Assembly: GCF_026914185.1 (NCBI RefSeq)
Contig: NC_070563.1
Coordinates: forward strand, 1,550,001-1,614,000
Origin: Puccinia triticina
Taxonomy: Eukaryota > Basidiomycota > Pucciniomycetes > Pucciniales > Pucciniaceae
Direction: 5' to 3'
DNA length: 64,000 nt
The position numbers were made by a program, and so were the translations under genes. The stretch's first letter is position 1. Each line of letters starts with the position of its first letter. The notes under the pieces were generated by a model. It saw only the letters and a list, made by a program, of their open reading frames with translations, searched no databases and had not been told where the DNA came from. Below are positions 34,921 to 45,719 of this stretch, piece after piece.

Positions 34921-36516
34921 TGTTGAGATTGTGAAGCCTGTTTGTAGTCTTTGTATGCTTGTATGTAGATATGCTTCTACCAAGCAGCCCATCACTACTG
35001 TCTACCGGCTTCTCACCTGGCCTTCTTCTACTCACTGAATCTAATCTATATCTTCACTGTCAAGCCCCTGGCCCGTGATCACCGGTAGCCCCTCAGTTTC
35101 AGTCCCTGGTGTCCCTCAACAGGTTATGAGACCCTCTTAGTCTCGCTCAGTAATTTGCATTGAACCTTCATCCTCATCCTCACAGAATCAGATTCAAGAC
35201 TCGCCGCTGGCCATACCATCAACTTTCTAATCACTTGATTACACTCTTGATTGCCTTGACCAGCATGTCAAACTATTGCCAAGTTCAAAATGTCTCCTCT
35301 ATCCTCTCATCAATCGCAACCTTGGACGGCACCGAGGCCGTTTTCCCTCAATGGCGCGATTGACTCAAGGGTGTTTTAGGAATGCAGAACACACTTGACA
35401 TAGTCAAAGGGACCCTTACTCGCCCCAAGGAAGATACTAAAGTGGATACCTCGGCAGCAGCTATTCAATTGGCTGATTTCTCAAAAGGCTACAACCCCAA
35501 GGAAATCGCTGCCGACTGGGATGCGCTCTTGGATCTAGCTTGCCACACAATCCGGCTAACCCTCTCCGATCCTCTGTCTTAACAATACCAAAAAGTTAAA
35601 CCAGCATCTCGTTTATACTTGACTATTGTAAACGCTTACAAGAAGAACACTCAAGCTCGTTGTATGCGTCTCCATGAGGCCTTCTGGAACGCACGTCATG
35701 ATCCAAACGAACCCGTTGCCTTGTGGATCGGTCACATACGGGTGGCCGCCGATGATCTCTTGACGGTCGAAGAGCTTCCGACCGATCATCAAATCGCCAA
35801 CCGTCTAGTTGGCGGACTTGACTCCTCTTGGTCGAACGTCCAGGACTCCATCGTCTACACTGCGACTGAGATGTCCCTCAACGACATCATTGAAGCTCTA
35901 GAAGCCCACGAAGTCAGTCTCAATGGTATCAAAGCGAACGATCTCGCCCCGGTCTCTGCCGCCTACACCAAACGTGTCGCCTTTTCAAACTGCGGCAGAC
36001 GCGGACACCAATCAAACGACTGCCCTAAACCCAAGAACTTTGGTAAAACCAAAGCTGGCGCCGCCACCGTCGTCAAACTAGGCGGTTACAACTCAGGTTC
36101 CAATGACAATGACGATGAAGTCAATTTAGTTTATGAGTAACTGATCCTAAGTAGCTATCATTTTTTTTAATTTCTTAGTACGCTACATCTACATGCTTAG
36201 CCTACATCATGGAAATTCCACTATCATCAGTATATTTTTACTCATATAGTACAATTTCCATTTTATTATCTGATTGGTAGTGCTGAACAATAGCTTGGTT
36301 ATCAGCAAGGGGGGATGTTGAGATTGTGAAGCCTGTTTGTAGTCTTTGTATGCTTGTATGTAGATATGCTTCTACCAAGCAGCCCATCACTACTGTCTAC
36401 CGGCTTCTCACCTGGCCTTCTTCTACTCACTGAATCTAATCTATATCTTCACTGTCAAGCCCCTGGCCCGTGATCACCGGTAGCCCCTCAGTTTCAGTCC
36501 CTGGTGTCCCTCAACA
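34921..36516 (+). mobile_element. Gag-only LTR retrotransposon with identical LTRs
   Basis: 201-bp LTRs at 34921-35121 and 36316-36516 start TGTTGAG and end CAACA; I see no difference between them. The target duplication is TCATT at 34916-34920 and 36517-36521. Directly after the 5' LTR comes GGTTATGAGACCC, resembling a Copia-type initiator-Met-tRNA primer-binding site. A polypurine tract AAGGGGGGA precedes the 3' LTR. The 1.2-kb interior holds only a gag-like frame; no protease, integrase or reverse transcriptase is present. This is the structure of small non-autonomous LTR elements (TR-GAG type). Confidence 0.88.
35265..36140 (+). pseudogene. Copia-type gag with two in-frame stops
   Basis: A single frame encodes a Copia/UBN2-like capsid protein. 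It has WRDxLKGVL near the start, YDxxxAxxxWxAL-like NPKEIAADWDALLDLA, LHEAFWNARHDPNEPVALWI, and a C-terminal zinc knuckle remnant CGRRGHQSNDCPKP. It is broken by TGA at 35361 (where Trp fits) and TAA at 35580 (where Gln fits), both explicable by C-to-T/G-to-A transitions. The knuckle lacks its first cysteine: the expected position reads Phe. With apparently identical LTRs, these defects probably predate the last transposition. Confidence 0.75.
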
Positions 36517-39500
36517 TCATTAAATGATGCCCTTCTGAGATTTGTTGTGCAGTGTGATCTACCATTTGCTGTTGTCGAGAGAAAGTCGTTTTGGGATCTA
36601 TTTTGTCTTATCAACAAAAGGGCTATGCCTCTCATCAATAATACTTGCCGCTTGGGTATTACTAGACACCTCTCCAGGGTATACTTTCAACAGCAAGAGG
36701 CGATGAAGCTTGAATATCTTGCAAAACAAAATTCAATAAGCTTCACTCAAGATGCGTGGACTGCACCAAACTTCACGGCTTTCATGTCAGTGATGGCGCA
36801 CTTCATTACTGAGGATTTCAAGATGAAAGACTTGATGCTTGCCATCCCCCATGTTCAAGGTCTGTTGCGTTGGTTTTTTATTTTTTTTTATTTGGTTTCA
36901 GTTATACGGAAAACTGATTAAATTAACACTTTTGTTTTCAGGGAGTCACACTGGCAAGAATTTTGCCGACCTGTTCTATGATGTACTTCATAATTTTGGC
37001 TGCCTTGGGAAAATCCACAATATCACGGCCAATAATGCGACAACAAACAACAAAATGGCTCGGGAACTTCAGCTTCAACCGGCCTCAGCACCTTCTTGGG
37101 TGTATTGCCCATGTCATAAATCTTGCAGCAAAGGCAGGACTCTCTGTCCTTGGATGCCTTGAAGTCAACAGCAATGGAGAGCCACTATCAACAACCGACA
37201 TGGGTGGTCCAACCACCCCAACACCATCAGCTGATAGCTCCGCAAACAATGGAGCCAAAGTTGATGTGAACTCAGTACTCAAGCGGGTACATGGCTTGAG
37301 TACCTTTGTATGATTTTTGCCTCAACGACGTGAGTGATTTGAAAAAGTCTTCAACTTTTTTCAACCCAAGCTTCAAGATACAAACATCAAGTGCTTAGAA
37401 ATTGATGTTGCAACTCAATGGAATTCCACCTTCCATATGTTCAGGCGTGTGATCCTCCTTCAGCCATCATGTGACCACTTTTGCCGAGAGAATTCTGAAA
37501 CCCATACGTCTTATCACCTGCCGAATGGGACCAAGCAACCAAGATCATGGATTTGCTTGAGCCACTCTCAGAGGCCACCGAGATGCTCTGTGCATCCAAG
37601 TACCCCACCTTGAATACTTCTCTCCCAGTTTACATTGCTTTAATGAAACACCTTCACACTGTCCAATGGGGTCTCTCTGATCATGCTCAAGGTGTTGTTC
37701 CTGCTACCCAAATGATTTAAAAAAGCAATCAGTATCTCCGTGAAGCACTTCAAAAACCTGTCTACATCAGCGCAATGATACTTGATCCTCAGTTCAAAGC
37801 TAGTTTCTGGAATAACAACATCTCCTTCATCATGGAGAACTATGCAATGTTGGTTGATCAAATAGTAACTCAGTTTACTCAAGTTGCTCAAGACTTTGCC
37901 AATAGTATCAAGACCAGCGAAGGCGAAGGCGCGAAGGAAGGGAGCAAAACAAACCAAATAAAATCAGCCTCTGTTGGTTTTTTTGCGGCTTCATTGTACC
38001 AAACCAGCGCGGAGATTGACGATGTCAAATCGGAGATAAAGAAATATTTGAAAGAAGATGTTGAAACCAACAGCGTCAATATTCTAACTTACTGGGCTGG
38101 TCGTCAAAACAGCTTCCCCATCTTATCCAAGATGGCCCGTCGGTTTTTAGCTATTCCAGCTACCAGTGCTGCATCCGAACGAGTTTTCTCCAAAGGCCGC
38201 CGCATACTCTCTTGGCAGCGCTCTGCCCTCAAGCCTGATACCGCTGAGAAGGTCTTGTCCCTCAAGGAATGGTATTGATTCCTGGAAGAATGAAATTAAG
38301 CCCCACAATCATCATTTCATTGACTGTCTTACTGTTTCTCCTCCTCCTCACTTTTGTTTTCCTTGTTTTACCCCAAGTTTTTCTTGCTTTTGATTTTTTT
38401 GTCTACTCCTCTGTCTAACTGTGATGTAGCCACATGTAGATCATGCCAAGTAACGTAAAAAATGATGATTTGTCTCTAAAATGGCCAATGGAACCGATTA
38501 AATTTATACGTTCTCCCTCCCCCTGAGCCTCTCAATGCCCTGGTGTAAGACTCAAAAGTGGTTGTGAAACCCTTTTGCTGAATGGAGAAGGGGATGAAGG
38601 AGGTGCAAGCTCTGCCCTTCTATACTACCAGCTACAAGACCCACCAAGGTGAGCTTGGCAAGTTTTAATAAGTGATAGGAGTGGTTAGCTCAAGATAAGT
38701 TTTTTGTGACACAGTATAAAAAGGTTGTTATTCAGTATGTAAGGGTTGTTATATGTAAGTAAGAGGGTTGAGTGGGTACGTAAGTGTTTTGGGTGATGGG
38801 TGAGTATAAAACTTGATGAGTAATAAACTGAGGAACTACAAATGGGGGGGAAGAGAGCTCCTTATATAGACAAATGTGAGGGATTTTGGCTCCAGGGCAG
38901 CCCCTGAGTGAGGTATTTTAGCTGGCCTGGGCTGTACAACATGAGGGAGTTAAGAGGGAGTGGCTGTGTACAATTTATGCAAGGGGTGCATACATGAGGA
39001 GGGGCTGTGCCAGATGATGTCATAATTTATGCAAGGGGTGCATAAGCTGTGCAGGGAAGGATCAGGTGATGTAATAAGACCAAACAAAGTGGAGTTAGAA
39101 GGAACTAGAATGCGGGGAACCATTCAGTTGAAGGGGCACAGCCTGCAGGGGCAGTGCTGCATGATGTCATGTACATAACAAACAAACCCAAACCAATATA
39201 TGTAGTGGAGATAGAATGGTGCGAGGAATGTGACTTGAGGCGCCTGACAGGTGGTTGACTGGGTGCTACAGGTTGTCCAAGGGGTCTAACTTCCAGTGTA
39301 GTGGGGCTCCAGTGATGCTTCCAGTGGGGACTAGGGGTTACTTTAGCCGTGGAGTCCATTTATGGTTTCCAATGGATGGTATCTTGAGGCCTTCTGTATG
39401 TACATGAGAAAAACTTTTGATTTTTCACATTTTGCGTACCACACCGGGTACACCTGGGGCACTGAAATCAAATCCTGATATCCGAACCCCGGGGTCACAG

Positions 39501-39543
39501 CCCGTGAAATGCCCCGGGGAGGCCAGTTTGGGTTACAGCCTTA

Positions 39544-39851
39544 GGTGAAATTCTGCCCCCACCAGGGCACTGGGACGAGCTACGCAGAGCCTGCGGTTGT
39601 GACAAACAAGACAACACATATGCCACGACAAGATGCTCACATGACATAGGGAGCAGTCAAGCTCTCAAAGCACTCTAGTGGCATAGGTTGGTTTTTCTAG
39701 ATGACAACTTGTCACAGGCTGTGTTTTGCCTTTTGCAACTGACAGTCGTCAACTTACCTTGAGCCAAGAATACTATGGTAAAAAATTGAAGGATTCCATG
39801 TGCATTGATTCTAGATGAATCATTTGTATTGCAATGCCTTTGTATCTGTAA
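39544..39851. other. Intergenic, no gene seen
   Basis: Flanking DNA of the hAT element and the left side of a TA-flanked MITE cluster. Confidence 0.4.
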
Positions 39852-39853
39852 TA

Positions 39854-40370
39854 GGGGTGTTCAAAATTGAAATCATGAAATTTTCAAATCATAAAATCAT
39901 AACACTTTTGAGTGATGATTTTTTGTGTACCATTTTGGCATTATTGCTCTACTTTGACTGTTTGGGTGATGCAGGTGAGCTATTCTCTCTCCAACTGGAA
40001 ATTGAATCCATCCAGCTCCTTGCAAAAGACATGAAACACACATGCTTGTGTGAGGGTTTTTTTTACCATTTTCTGAATCAATTCAGAAGGCATGCCCAAA
40101 AAAGGGAACTAAATCAAAATTTGATTTTTCAATTGGTGTTGTCATACAGTTCAGCCCAGGACAGATTTAATAAGGGTGTTCAAAGTTGAAATCATATTTT
40201 TTTCAAATCATAAAATCATAAAATCATAACACTTTTGAGTGATCATTTTTTATGTACCATTTTAGAATTGTTGCTCTTTTTTTAATGATTGGGTGTTACA
40301 CATTTTTTTCAGATTAAAATTTTATGAATATATGGTGTTATGATTTTATGCAGTCAACTTTGAACACCCC
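39854..40370. mobile_element. TA-flanked MITEs with GGGGTGTTCAAA ends
   Basis: A complete copy at 40173-40370 has ends (A/G)GGGTGTTCAAAGTTGA and TCAACTTTGAACACCCC, with TA on both sides (40171-40172, 40371-40372). A left-end fragment at 39854-39965 repeats the first about 110 bp, including TCATAAAATCATAACACTTT. A TA duplication and short inverted ends suggest Tc1/mariner-derived (Stowaway-like) MITEs. The same terminus (GGTGTTCAAAGTTG) recurs at 46784-46952. Confidence 0.65.
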
Positions 40371-41206
40371 TAATGTAAGAAGTAACTAATCTTTGCAAAA
40401 AAATCAACAAGTTCATTGAAGAAGAAGTTTGAGAGCTCACAGCTATTTTGATATAGTTTTAAATTAGTACTGCACAATATTTCATGTGAATATCAGACTC
40501 AAAAACCAACTGCAAGATTGTCTTTAGAATTAGATGTGGTGCTTGAGTTCTGATTCTTATGCAATCGGATTGATGTGTTTTGATTTTAACTTTGTTTCTG
40601 ACTCTCAAAATTTGTTCTGTGACGAGGTCAATAGAAGCATGTCGCCTGTGCCTTGTAGTTTGTTCGAAGCTGCGGCTGGAGTGTGTTTTGTCTGAATTGA
40701 CGGTGAGGGATCCAGTGACAATGCTGTGATTTTGTGTGTTACATAGCTTGACAAGAGGTCGACGGAAGGACAGGGATGATGCATTAGAGTGAGTGTATGC
40801 AGTTTTATGTCAAGCTGGAAGTTTCTTCATGTGGCTGAATCCTGCTCGGCTGATGCTCTGCGTCCAAATCCAGACAGCTGACTAGGCTGAAGTGACACCG
40901 ACACACCCAGTGGACACGGCCCAAGCAGGCCGAACTTCGCAAATCCATCCAGATCCCAGCCCCTGACCCAGACCCAAGCAGAGCGCATTCATCCACTCAC
41001 GAAAACTCATAACGACTCCACCCATCCGCCACAGCAACATCAACATCACCACCACAGCATCACCCTCACCCTCACCCTCACATCACATCACATCACATCA
41101 CATCACCATCGTCATTGCTGAAGAAGGATAACATCTCATTCTGCTTCAGCCCAGTCTCCTTATCCTCCGTCTAGTGGCTCTCATCGTCAGCAGCAGCATC
41201 AGCATC
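40371..41206. other. Upstream region of the GTPase gene
   Basis: No gene seen. The last 200 bp carry CA/CT-rich short repeats (TCACC and CATCA runs at about 41055-41110) just before the GTPase start codon, probably promoter or 5' UTR. Confidence 0.45.
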
Positions 41207-42235
41207 ATGAAAGAATACAAGGTTCGTTGCCATCCTTCCAGTCCAGCCGATGAAGAATGCGCACTGATCTCTTCGCCCTGCTTCACAGATCGTCATCATG
41301 GGCGGTCAGTCTTTCATACCCGCTTCTCCCATCCTCATCTCCTGATCACTTTCCTCTTTTTTGTCGCAGGCGGTGGTGTCGGGAAGAGCGCGCTCACTGT
41401 CCAGTTCGTCCATGATATGTTTGGTAGGCCGCTTAATTGATTCGCACACTAAACTCCAGACTGGCAAACTGATTCAATGTTCTGACGATCCTTTCCTGCG
41501 ACGGTGCGCGTCCATCCAGTTGAAAGATACGACCCCACCGTAAGTCTTCATGCCTTGTTGTTAACATACCCGGAGCTGATCTTGGTATTTTGTGAAAACA
41601 TCTTTCATTCGACCTGACTTCATCTCTCGCTGCAGATCGAAGACTCCTACCGCAAGATAATCACTGTAGATGGTAATAAAGTGACCGTAGAAATCCTTGA
41701 TACAGCTGGAACAGAACAAGTAAATCAAACAATCCTTTTCTTCTATGATTCAGCTCACTCAGACTAATCAATCAATAAACATCCGGCATCCGCTTTGCGC
41801 TTTTAGTTTGTAGCGCTACACTCGCTCTACGTGAAATCAGGAGACGGCTTTCTACTAGTCTTTGCACTAAACACGTTGGATTCGATCCATGAGCTGGAGG
41901 CCTTACACGAGTCGATCGTACGCATCAAGGAAGCAGAGGGATACACGGACAAGATCCCGATCGTGCTATGTGGGAACAAGTGCGACTTGGAGGAGCGAAT
42001 AGTCCAGCGAAGCTGGGCGGTCGCCCTGTCGCAGGAGTGGGGCGGCGTGCCCTACTACGAGACCAGTGCCCGGAAACGGATCAACGTCGACGAGGTCATC
42101 GCCGACCTCGTCCGCCAGATCATCAAGGCCGACCGACTCGGACACCTCAATCATGGCGGCCCCGGCCGCCACGGCTTGGGCGGCAAGAAACGCAGGAAAC
42201 GCGTCACGCCGAACGGCGGCTGTTCAATCCTATAA
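41207..42235 (+). CDS. RSR1: Ras-family small GTPase, Rap/Rsr1 type
   Basis: Six exons: 41207-41221, 41289-41304, 41370-41423, 41520-41539, 41636-41719 and 41807-42235. They total 618 nt (205 aa) with all phases matching. Three are very short (15, 16 and 20 nt). Motifs: P-loop GGGGVGKSALT, effector loop YDPTIEDSYRK, switch II DTAGTEQF, NKCD, and ETSAR. Thr in DTAGTE (where Ras has Gln61) is the hallmark of the Rap/Rsr1 branch. The C-terminus has a Lys/Arg-rich stretch (GGKKRRKRV) followed by the CAAX box CSIL, predicting geranylgeranylation and plasma-membrane attachment. Yeast Rsr1/Bud1 marks polarity sites for Cdc42 activation; in fungi the homologue directs hyphal growth. After DTAGTEQF the usual TAMRxxY is replaced by VALHSLYVKSGDGF, and the residue after NKCD is Leu-Glu-Glu; both are mild divergences. 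Confidence 0.88.
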
Positions 42236-43680
42236 CCCCCTCTTCCTCCCTCTCGTGTGTGTGTAGGTGTTCATGCCCAATCCGCCTTGTGCAGCTTCTC
42301 CTCAGAACACAAAAATATACCTCCTGTTTCGACAGCTCTCCACGATCCTTTTGACGATTTTATATGACCTCGTGATGTGATTTTCTCTACTCAAACTTCC
42401 ATCTCACCCTCGCGCCTCCCCCGGCGAGCCCTCTCTCCTCTCGCTCTATTTAAACTACAACCCCCAGCCCCATTTTTTGTCTCATCTCACAAAAACAACG
42501 GATGGGACACCTGCCTGGAATCGGTCCACTGCTTCCACTTCTCCTCCCTTCACTCTCCTCCTCCTCCTATCTTCCTTTCTTATACAAAATCGACGCTGTT
42601 TTTGTTTCACTGTCCTTCATGCTCTATCTTTTCTTCTCTCCATCCAGCTTGATCTATAGTCTAGAAAACAAAAGCCACGCCCCAATTAGAGAAGCTCTCC
42701 CCCTTTATTTTCTTTGTGCTTTGTATTCTCATTCGTGTCAATCATTTTACTCTTGCAGTTGTGATTAGCTTGATCATATCTTATATCTCTATTTCAACAT
42801 CTATATATACATTATTATCCACACATTTACACTTATTTATCCTCCTGTCCTTTGTCCCATTTTTTGTGATTTTGACTTTGGGTTATTGCACATTTTGTTT
42901 GGCTGTAAACTTGTCATTCATGACTTTTCAAGGGCTCCACAACATCACAAGAGCCATCTTGAAGCACATACATCCATGTACATGGATTTGTGTATGGATT
43001 AAGAGTTGTTCTTGTATACATAGCTATTTGAATAATCCTCAAGGCATGTGTTCTGATGTGGTTTGAGAGCTTGAATGAATGCATCACATCAATAAGGGTA
43101 CTGATTAGCCAAAAAAAAATTAAATCTTTCTCTCTCAACTGATAATATGATTTGATCATAAATTCACCCCAGTTCATTTATAGCCATCTTTGACTTGATG
43201 TGAGTCAAAAGCATTGAGCAGTTTGAGCCTATGACATGGATTGCCCTTTCTTATCCATGGTTTTTTCACTTGTCATTTTGATGGCTGACTTCCAAGGACT
43301 TCTGCTCTAATGAAAAGAGGTTTTGTGAAAGGGGCAAACAGTATGCATTCAAGCAAAACTGTGTACTCCATTGAAGTGCATAAAGGCTGCCCGGGCCCCG
43401 TGTGAGTTGATGATTTGGAGCTTTCCTCTACTCTAGGTTCCTCCTCATCATTAAAAGTTGTTAAACTCAGAGCTTATGGGTTTGCTGCGGACCCTACTCC
43501 TGTGATAGCAACCGAGCAGTTTTCAAATCGGATCTCGATGTGAGCAGTATTGAATTGTACAGCAAGTTTGCTGGTGTGATCCAGATTCCAGATTGCCATT
43601 TTCAAGTTGTTCCAGACAATCTATTAATGCGAATAGAAAAAAATCACAATTTATCATGTGTGGGTATTCAACTACAAGGA
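42236..43680. other. 3' flank of the GTPase gene, no further gene
   Basis: Pyrimidine-rich 3' UTR-like DNA to about 42660, then AT-rich sequence without a recognisable gene. Confidence 0.45.
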
Positions 43681-43824
43681 GCTGAGTTCTAGACGCTCTA
43701 AAAAAGGTGCTGGTATCGAGAGGTGCTTCATGCCGAGAATATTTGGGATGATGAATCTATCAGGGTAATGAGGAAAAGTCAGAGTGTTTGTAAACCAGTG
43801 GTTGATTGGAATGTGGTTTCTGCT

Positions 43825-44786
43825 TCAGTCAATCCGACGTTCTTTTTGCGGCGTTATCACATCCCCGGCAAAGTAACGTCCCAGAGCAATTGTGAACAAG
43901 GCCCCGGAAGCCTTGATCACATCGCTGATCAAGCCGGCTCCGGGAAATATCTTGAAGCCTGACATTCCTAGGTCACTAACAAAATTGTCGTGTTGACTGT
44001 GCATATACAAAGAAATCACATGTGTCAGTTCAAGTGAGCGGAAATAGATGCACCGGGTGTTAACGTACCGCCATATTCGGTATTTTCCATCAGCTTCCAG
44101 CCTAAGGTCTACTCGCACCAAAAACCGAATCGATAAAGGTCTCACTGTAAATCCTGGAAGCAACACAGAGGTAGGGTCCATGACATCCTCGGTGAGTTCT
44201 GTAAAGATGTGCATTTCACAAAAGCCAATCGTTTAGTTCCAGTTTTGACGCGCGACAAGAGGTGGTCAGGGCCAAAAAAATTAACATACCTATTGCGCAT
44301 TGGGTGAGGTCTTCGCTGAACATAACGGCGTGGAAATGAATCTTGTTCTCTTTGCTCATCTTGCGGCTGAAAGAGTGTAAAAGCAGTCCGAATGAGAGAG
44401 AGTTGGCAGGGATATGCGGGCAGATGCACTGACAAAAAGTAGTATATGGCTTTCAAATTATCCTTTCCTCTGGCCATCTCTGGTTGATTCGCCATTGGAT
44501 GAAGTATGAATGCATCCTCGGTAAAATACCTGAGGTTTCGGTCAAGGGGATAAAGATGTATACGTCAGTCGATTCTGCAGTGGTCTATGGAGACGTATCG
44601 ACGGTAGCTTACTTGTCGATGTTCTTCAAGACGGTTTCCGCATCCTGGGGTTCAGTAATCGATCTGACAACATCTTGAATCTGTGGACCGTTGGCGAAAT
44701 ATGAATAAATGAAGTTGTTTATGTTGAAAAAGAATAATCAGTGAAGCCAGTGTTGGAAAGCTCACCTCTGCTCGGGGATTTTCCAT
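43825..44786 (-). CDS. SigF-like NTF2-fold protein, copy A (187 aa)
   Basis: Six minus-strand exons: 44786-44766, 44680-44613, 44529-44434, 44366-44290, 44198-44069 and 43996-43825 (564 nt). The product matches the fungal SigF-like NTF2-like domain family: MENPRAE, KYFTEDAFILHPMAN near the N-terminus, HFHAVMFSEDLTQCAI in the middle, LLPGFTVRPLSIRFLVRVDL, and a C-terminal hydrophobic helix after QHDNFVSDLGMSG. NTF2-fold proteins of this kind are small cone-shaped cytosolic or membrane-associated proteins, often without known activity. Odd point: the acceptor used by copy B before exon 5 is absent here. The next AG (44200-44199) keeps the frame but drops six codons relative to copy B. The donor of exon 3 is GTCAGT. 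It may be expressed as a slightly shorter protein or be decaying. Confidence 0.7.
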
Positions 44787-44910
44787 GATGGGCTTCGGAT
44801 TATGTTATTCTCTTGCTGGGGTTTTGTTAGAAATATGAGCTTTGCTGAACGATTCTTAAGGTGGGTGGGCTATGTGGCGCTGGGGGTCTATCAAGGGAAG
44901 CACCGCCGAA

Positions 44911-44919
44911 GGTTATATA
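44911..44919 (-). promoter_or_regulatory. Candidate TATA element, SigF-like copy A
   Basis: GTATATAACC on the minus strand, about 130 bp upstream of the start codon. It is conserved at an equivalent place in copy B (54027-54034), unlike much of the surrounding intergenic sequence. Confidence 0.45.
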
Positions 44920-45324
44920 CCCTGATAGGCCCACACATGGTAAGCTTGCTTCGGCCGGGCATCGTCATATTCAGGGGCCTGAATGACCTGGCCTCGGAGC
45001 GGGCGTCTCCGTTTGTCTAGAATTCTATCCAGCCCTTACAAGTTCGGGCCAGTTTGGTTCAGACATCTACAGGGTTCTATCCTGAAAGGCCTAGCGGGAA
45101 ACCGTTGGAAGACATCAGATTTGCCTGTTTGGTGATGTGGTCTGTGCGGTGTGATCTCTCAGACCAGACCCTCCGAATTCAAGCCCTCCACAACAAATCA
45201 CTGATATAATTTACTTCCGTCCGTAAGAGAGCGGAAAGAATGCAACTGGTCAGCCAAGGAATCTGGTCAATCCATGCTGCGAAATGCCGTACCACCGCTC
45301 GATTCTGAACTGGGGTTTGGCTCG

Positions 45325-45416
45325 AACTTAGCTACTCCGAGCCGCTTCGCGCCCGAGCTTAACTAAGCCTTCACACGAGGCGCGAAGCATCTCCGAAGGA
45401 GAGGCATACTTGTAAG
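45325..45416. repeat. Short foldback repeat, copy 7
   Basis: GAACTTAGC and GAGCTTAACTAAGCC elements with CGCTTCGCGCCCGAG and GAGGCGCGAAGC hairpin cores; a rearranged or doubled copy of the family. Confidence 0.55.
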
Positions 45417-45716
45417 GGCTCAAGGGGAGTCCTTCACTGGTCGTCAATCGAAGAGGGGCACAAAGACCAGAGCAAGATCTAGTTCACGGTGTGGTGTTCC
45501 CACCGGTGCGGAAGTCTCAGGATGGCAAATAGATCAAGAGGTCAACTTGCAACCTGTCAGATATTCTTGGCTTTAGTTTTTGATGCATAGCAAATTGGGT
45601 ACATTTTATTTTGTTGAGATAGTTTATTGGCATTTCCCTATGTAGTATGCTTCTAAACTATACACCCACAACTTAGCCAATATTATACATATATATAGTC
45701 TAGTTGTTCTTCTTAC
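45417..45716. other. Intergenic, no gene seen
   Basis: Short stretch between a foldback repeat and a Harbinger-like element. No motif seen. Confidence 0.4.
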
Positions 45717-45719
45717 TTA

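Larger units (their letters stand above)
34493..38278 (+). pseudogene. hAT transposase with BED finger, disrupted
   Basis: From an ATG at 34493: a BED zinc finger (RQSWVWNHFEVSKDGTQAVC, then HLLQIH) near residues 28-85, a GTAAGT intron at about 34826, then the LTR element. Removing the LTR element and one TCATT restores VELNSESLNDALLRFVVQ. The core continues with FTQDAWTAPNFTAFMSVMAH (36750-36810), a short intron (about 36859-36941), SHTGKNFADLF, NNATTNNKMA and GCIAHVINLAAKAGLSVLG. DVATQWNSTFHMF follows, and the C-terminal dimerisation domain (37775-38278) ends in FLAIPATSAASERVFSKGRR. Defects besides the insertion: a frameshift near 37060-37080, a TGA near 37312 and a TAA at 37718. The family is clear; the gene is dead. 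Confidence 0.82.
33999..39543. mobile_element. Second hAT transposon (5.5 kb), nested by an LTR element
   Basis: Inverted termini TAAGGCTGTAACCC (33999) and GGGTTACAGCCTTA (ending 39543). Both subtermini carry CCCGGGG-rich motifs (AACCCGGGGTTCGG left, CCGAACCCCGGGG right). Flanks GGTGAAAATTT and GGTGAAATTCT are similar but do not give a perfect 8-bp duplication, so it is either old or the ends are off by a few bases. A plus-strand hAT transposase relic occupies 34493-38278, interrupted by the LTR element at 34921-36516. The terminus begins TAA as in the 4006-8944 element, suggesting related but distinct families. Confidence 0.7.
43680..45290. repeat. Segmental duplication, copy A (with SigF-like gene)
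   Basis: Shares gene, introns, promoter and 3' flank with 52785-54400 (copy B). Homology extends from TCAGACGCT/GTAGACGCT-like sequence downstream of the gene to the shared GTGATCTCTCAGACCAG upstream. Both copies are in the same orientation, about 9.1 kb apart. Divergence is visible throughout, so it is not recent. Confidence 0.75.
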
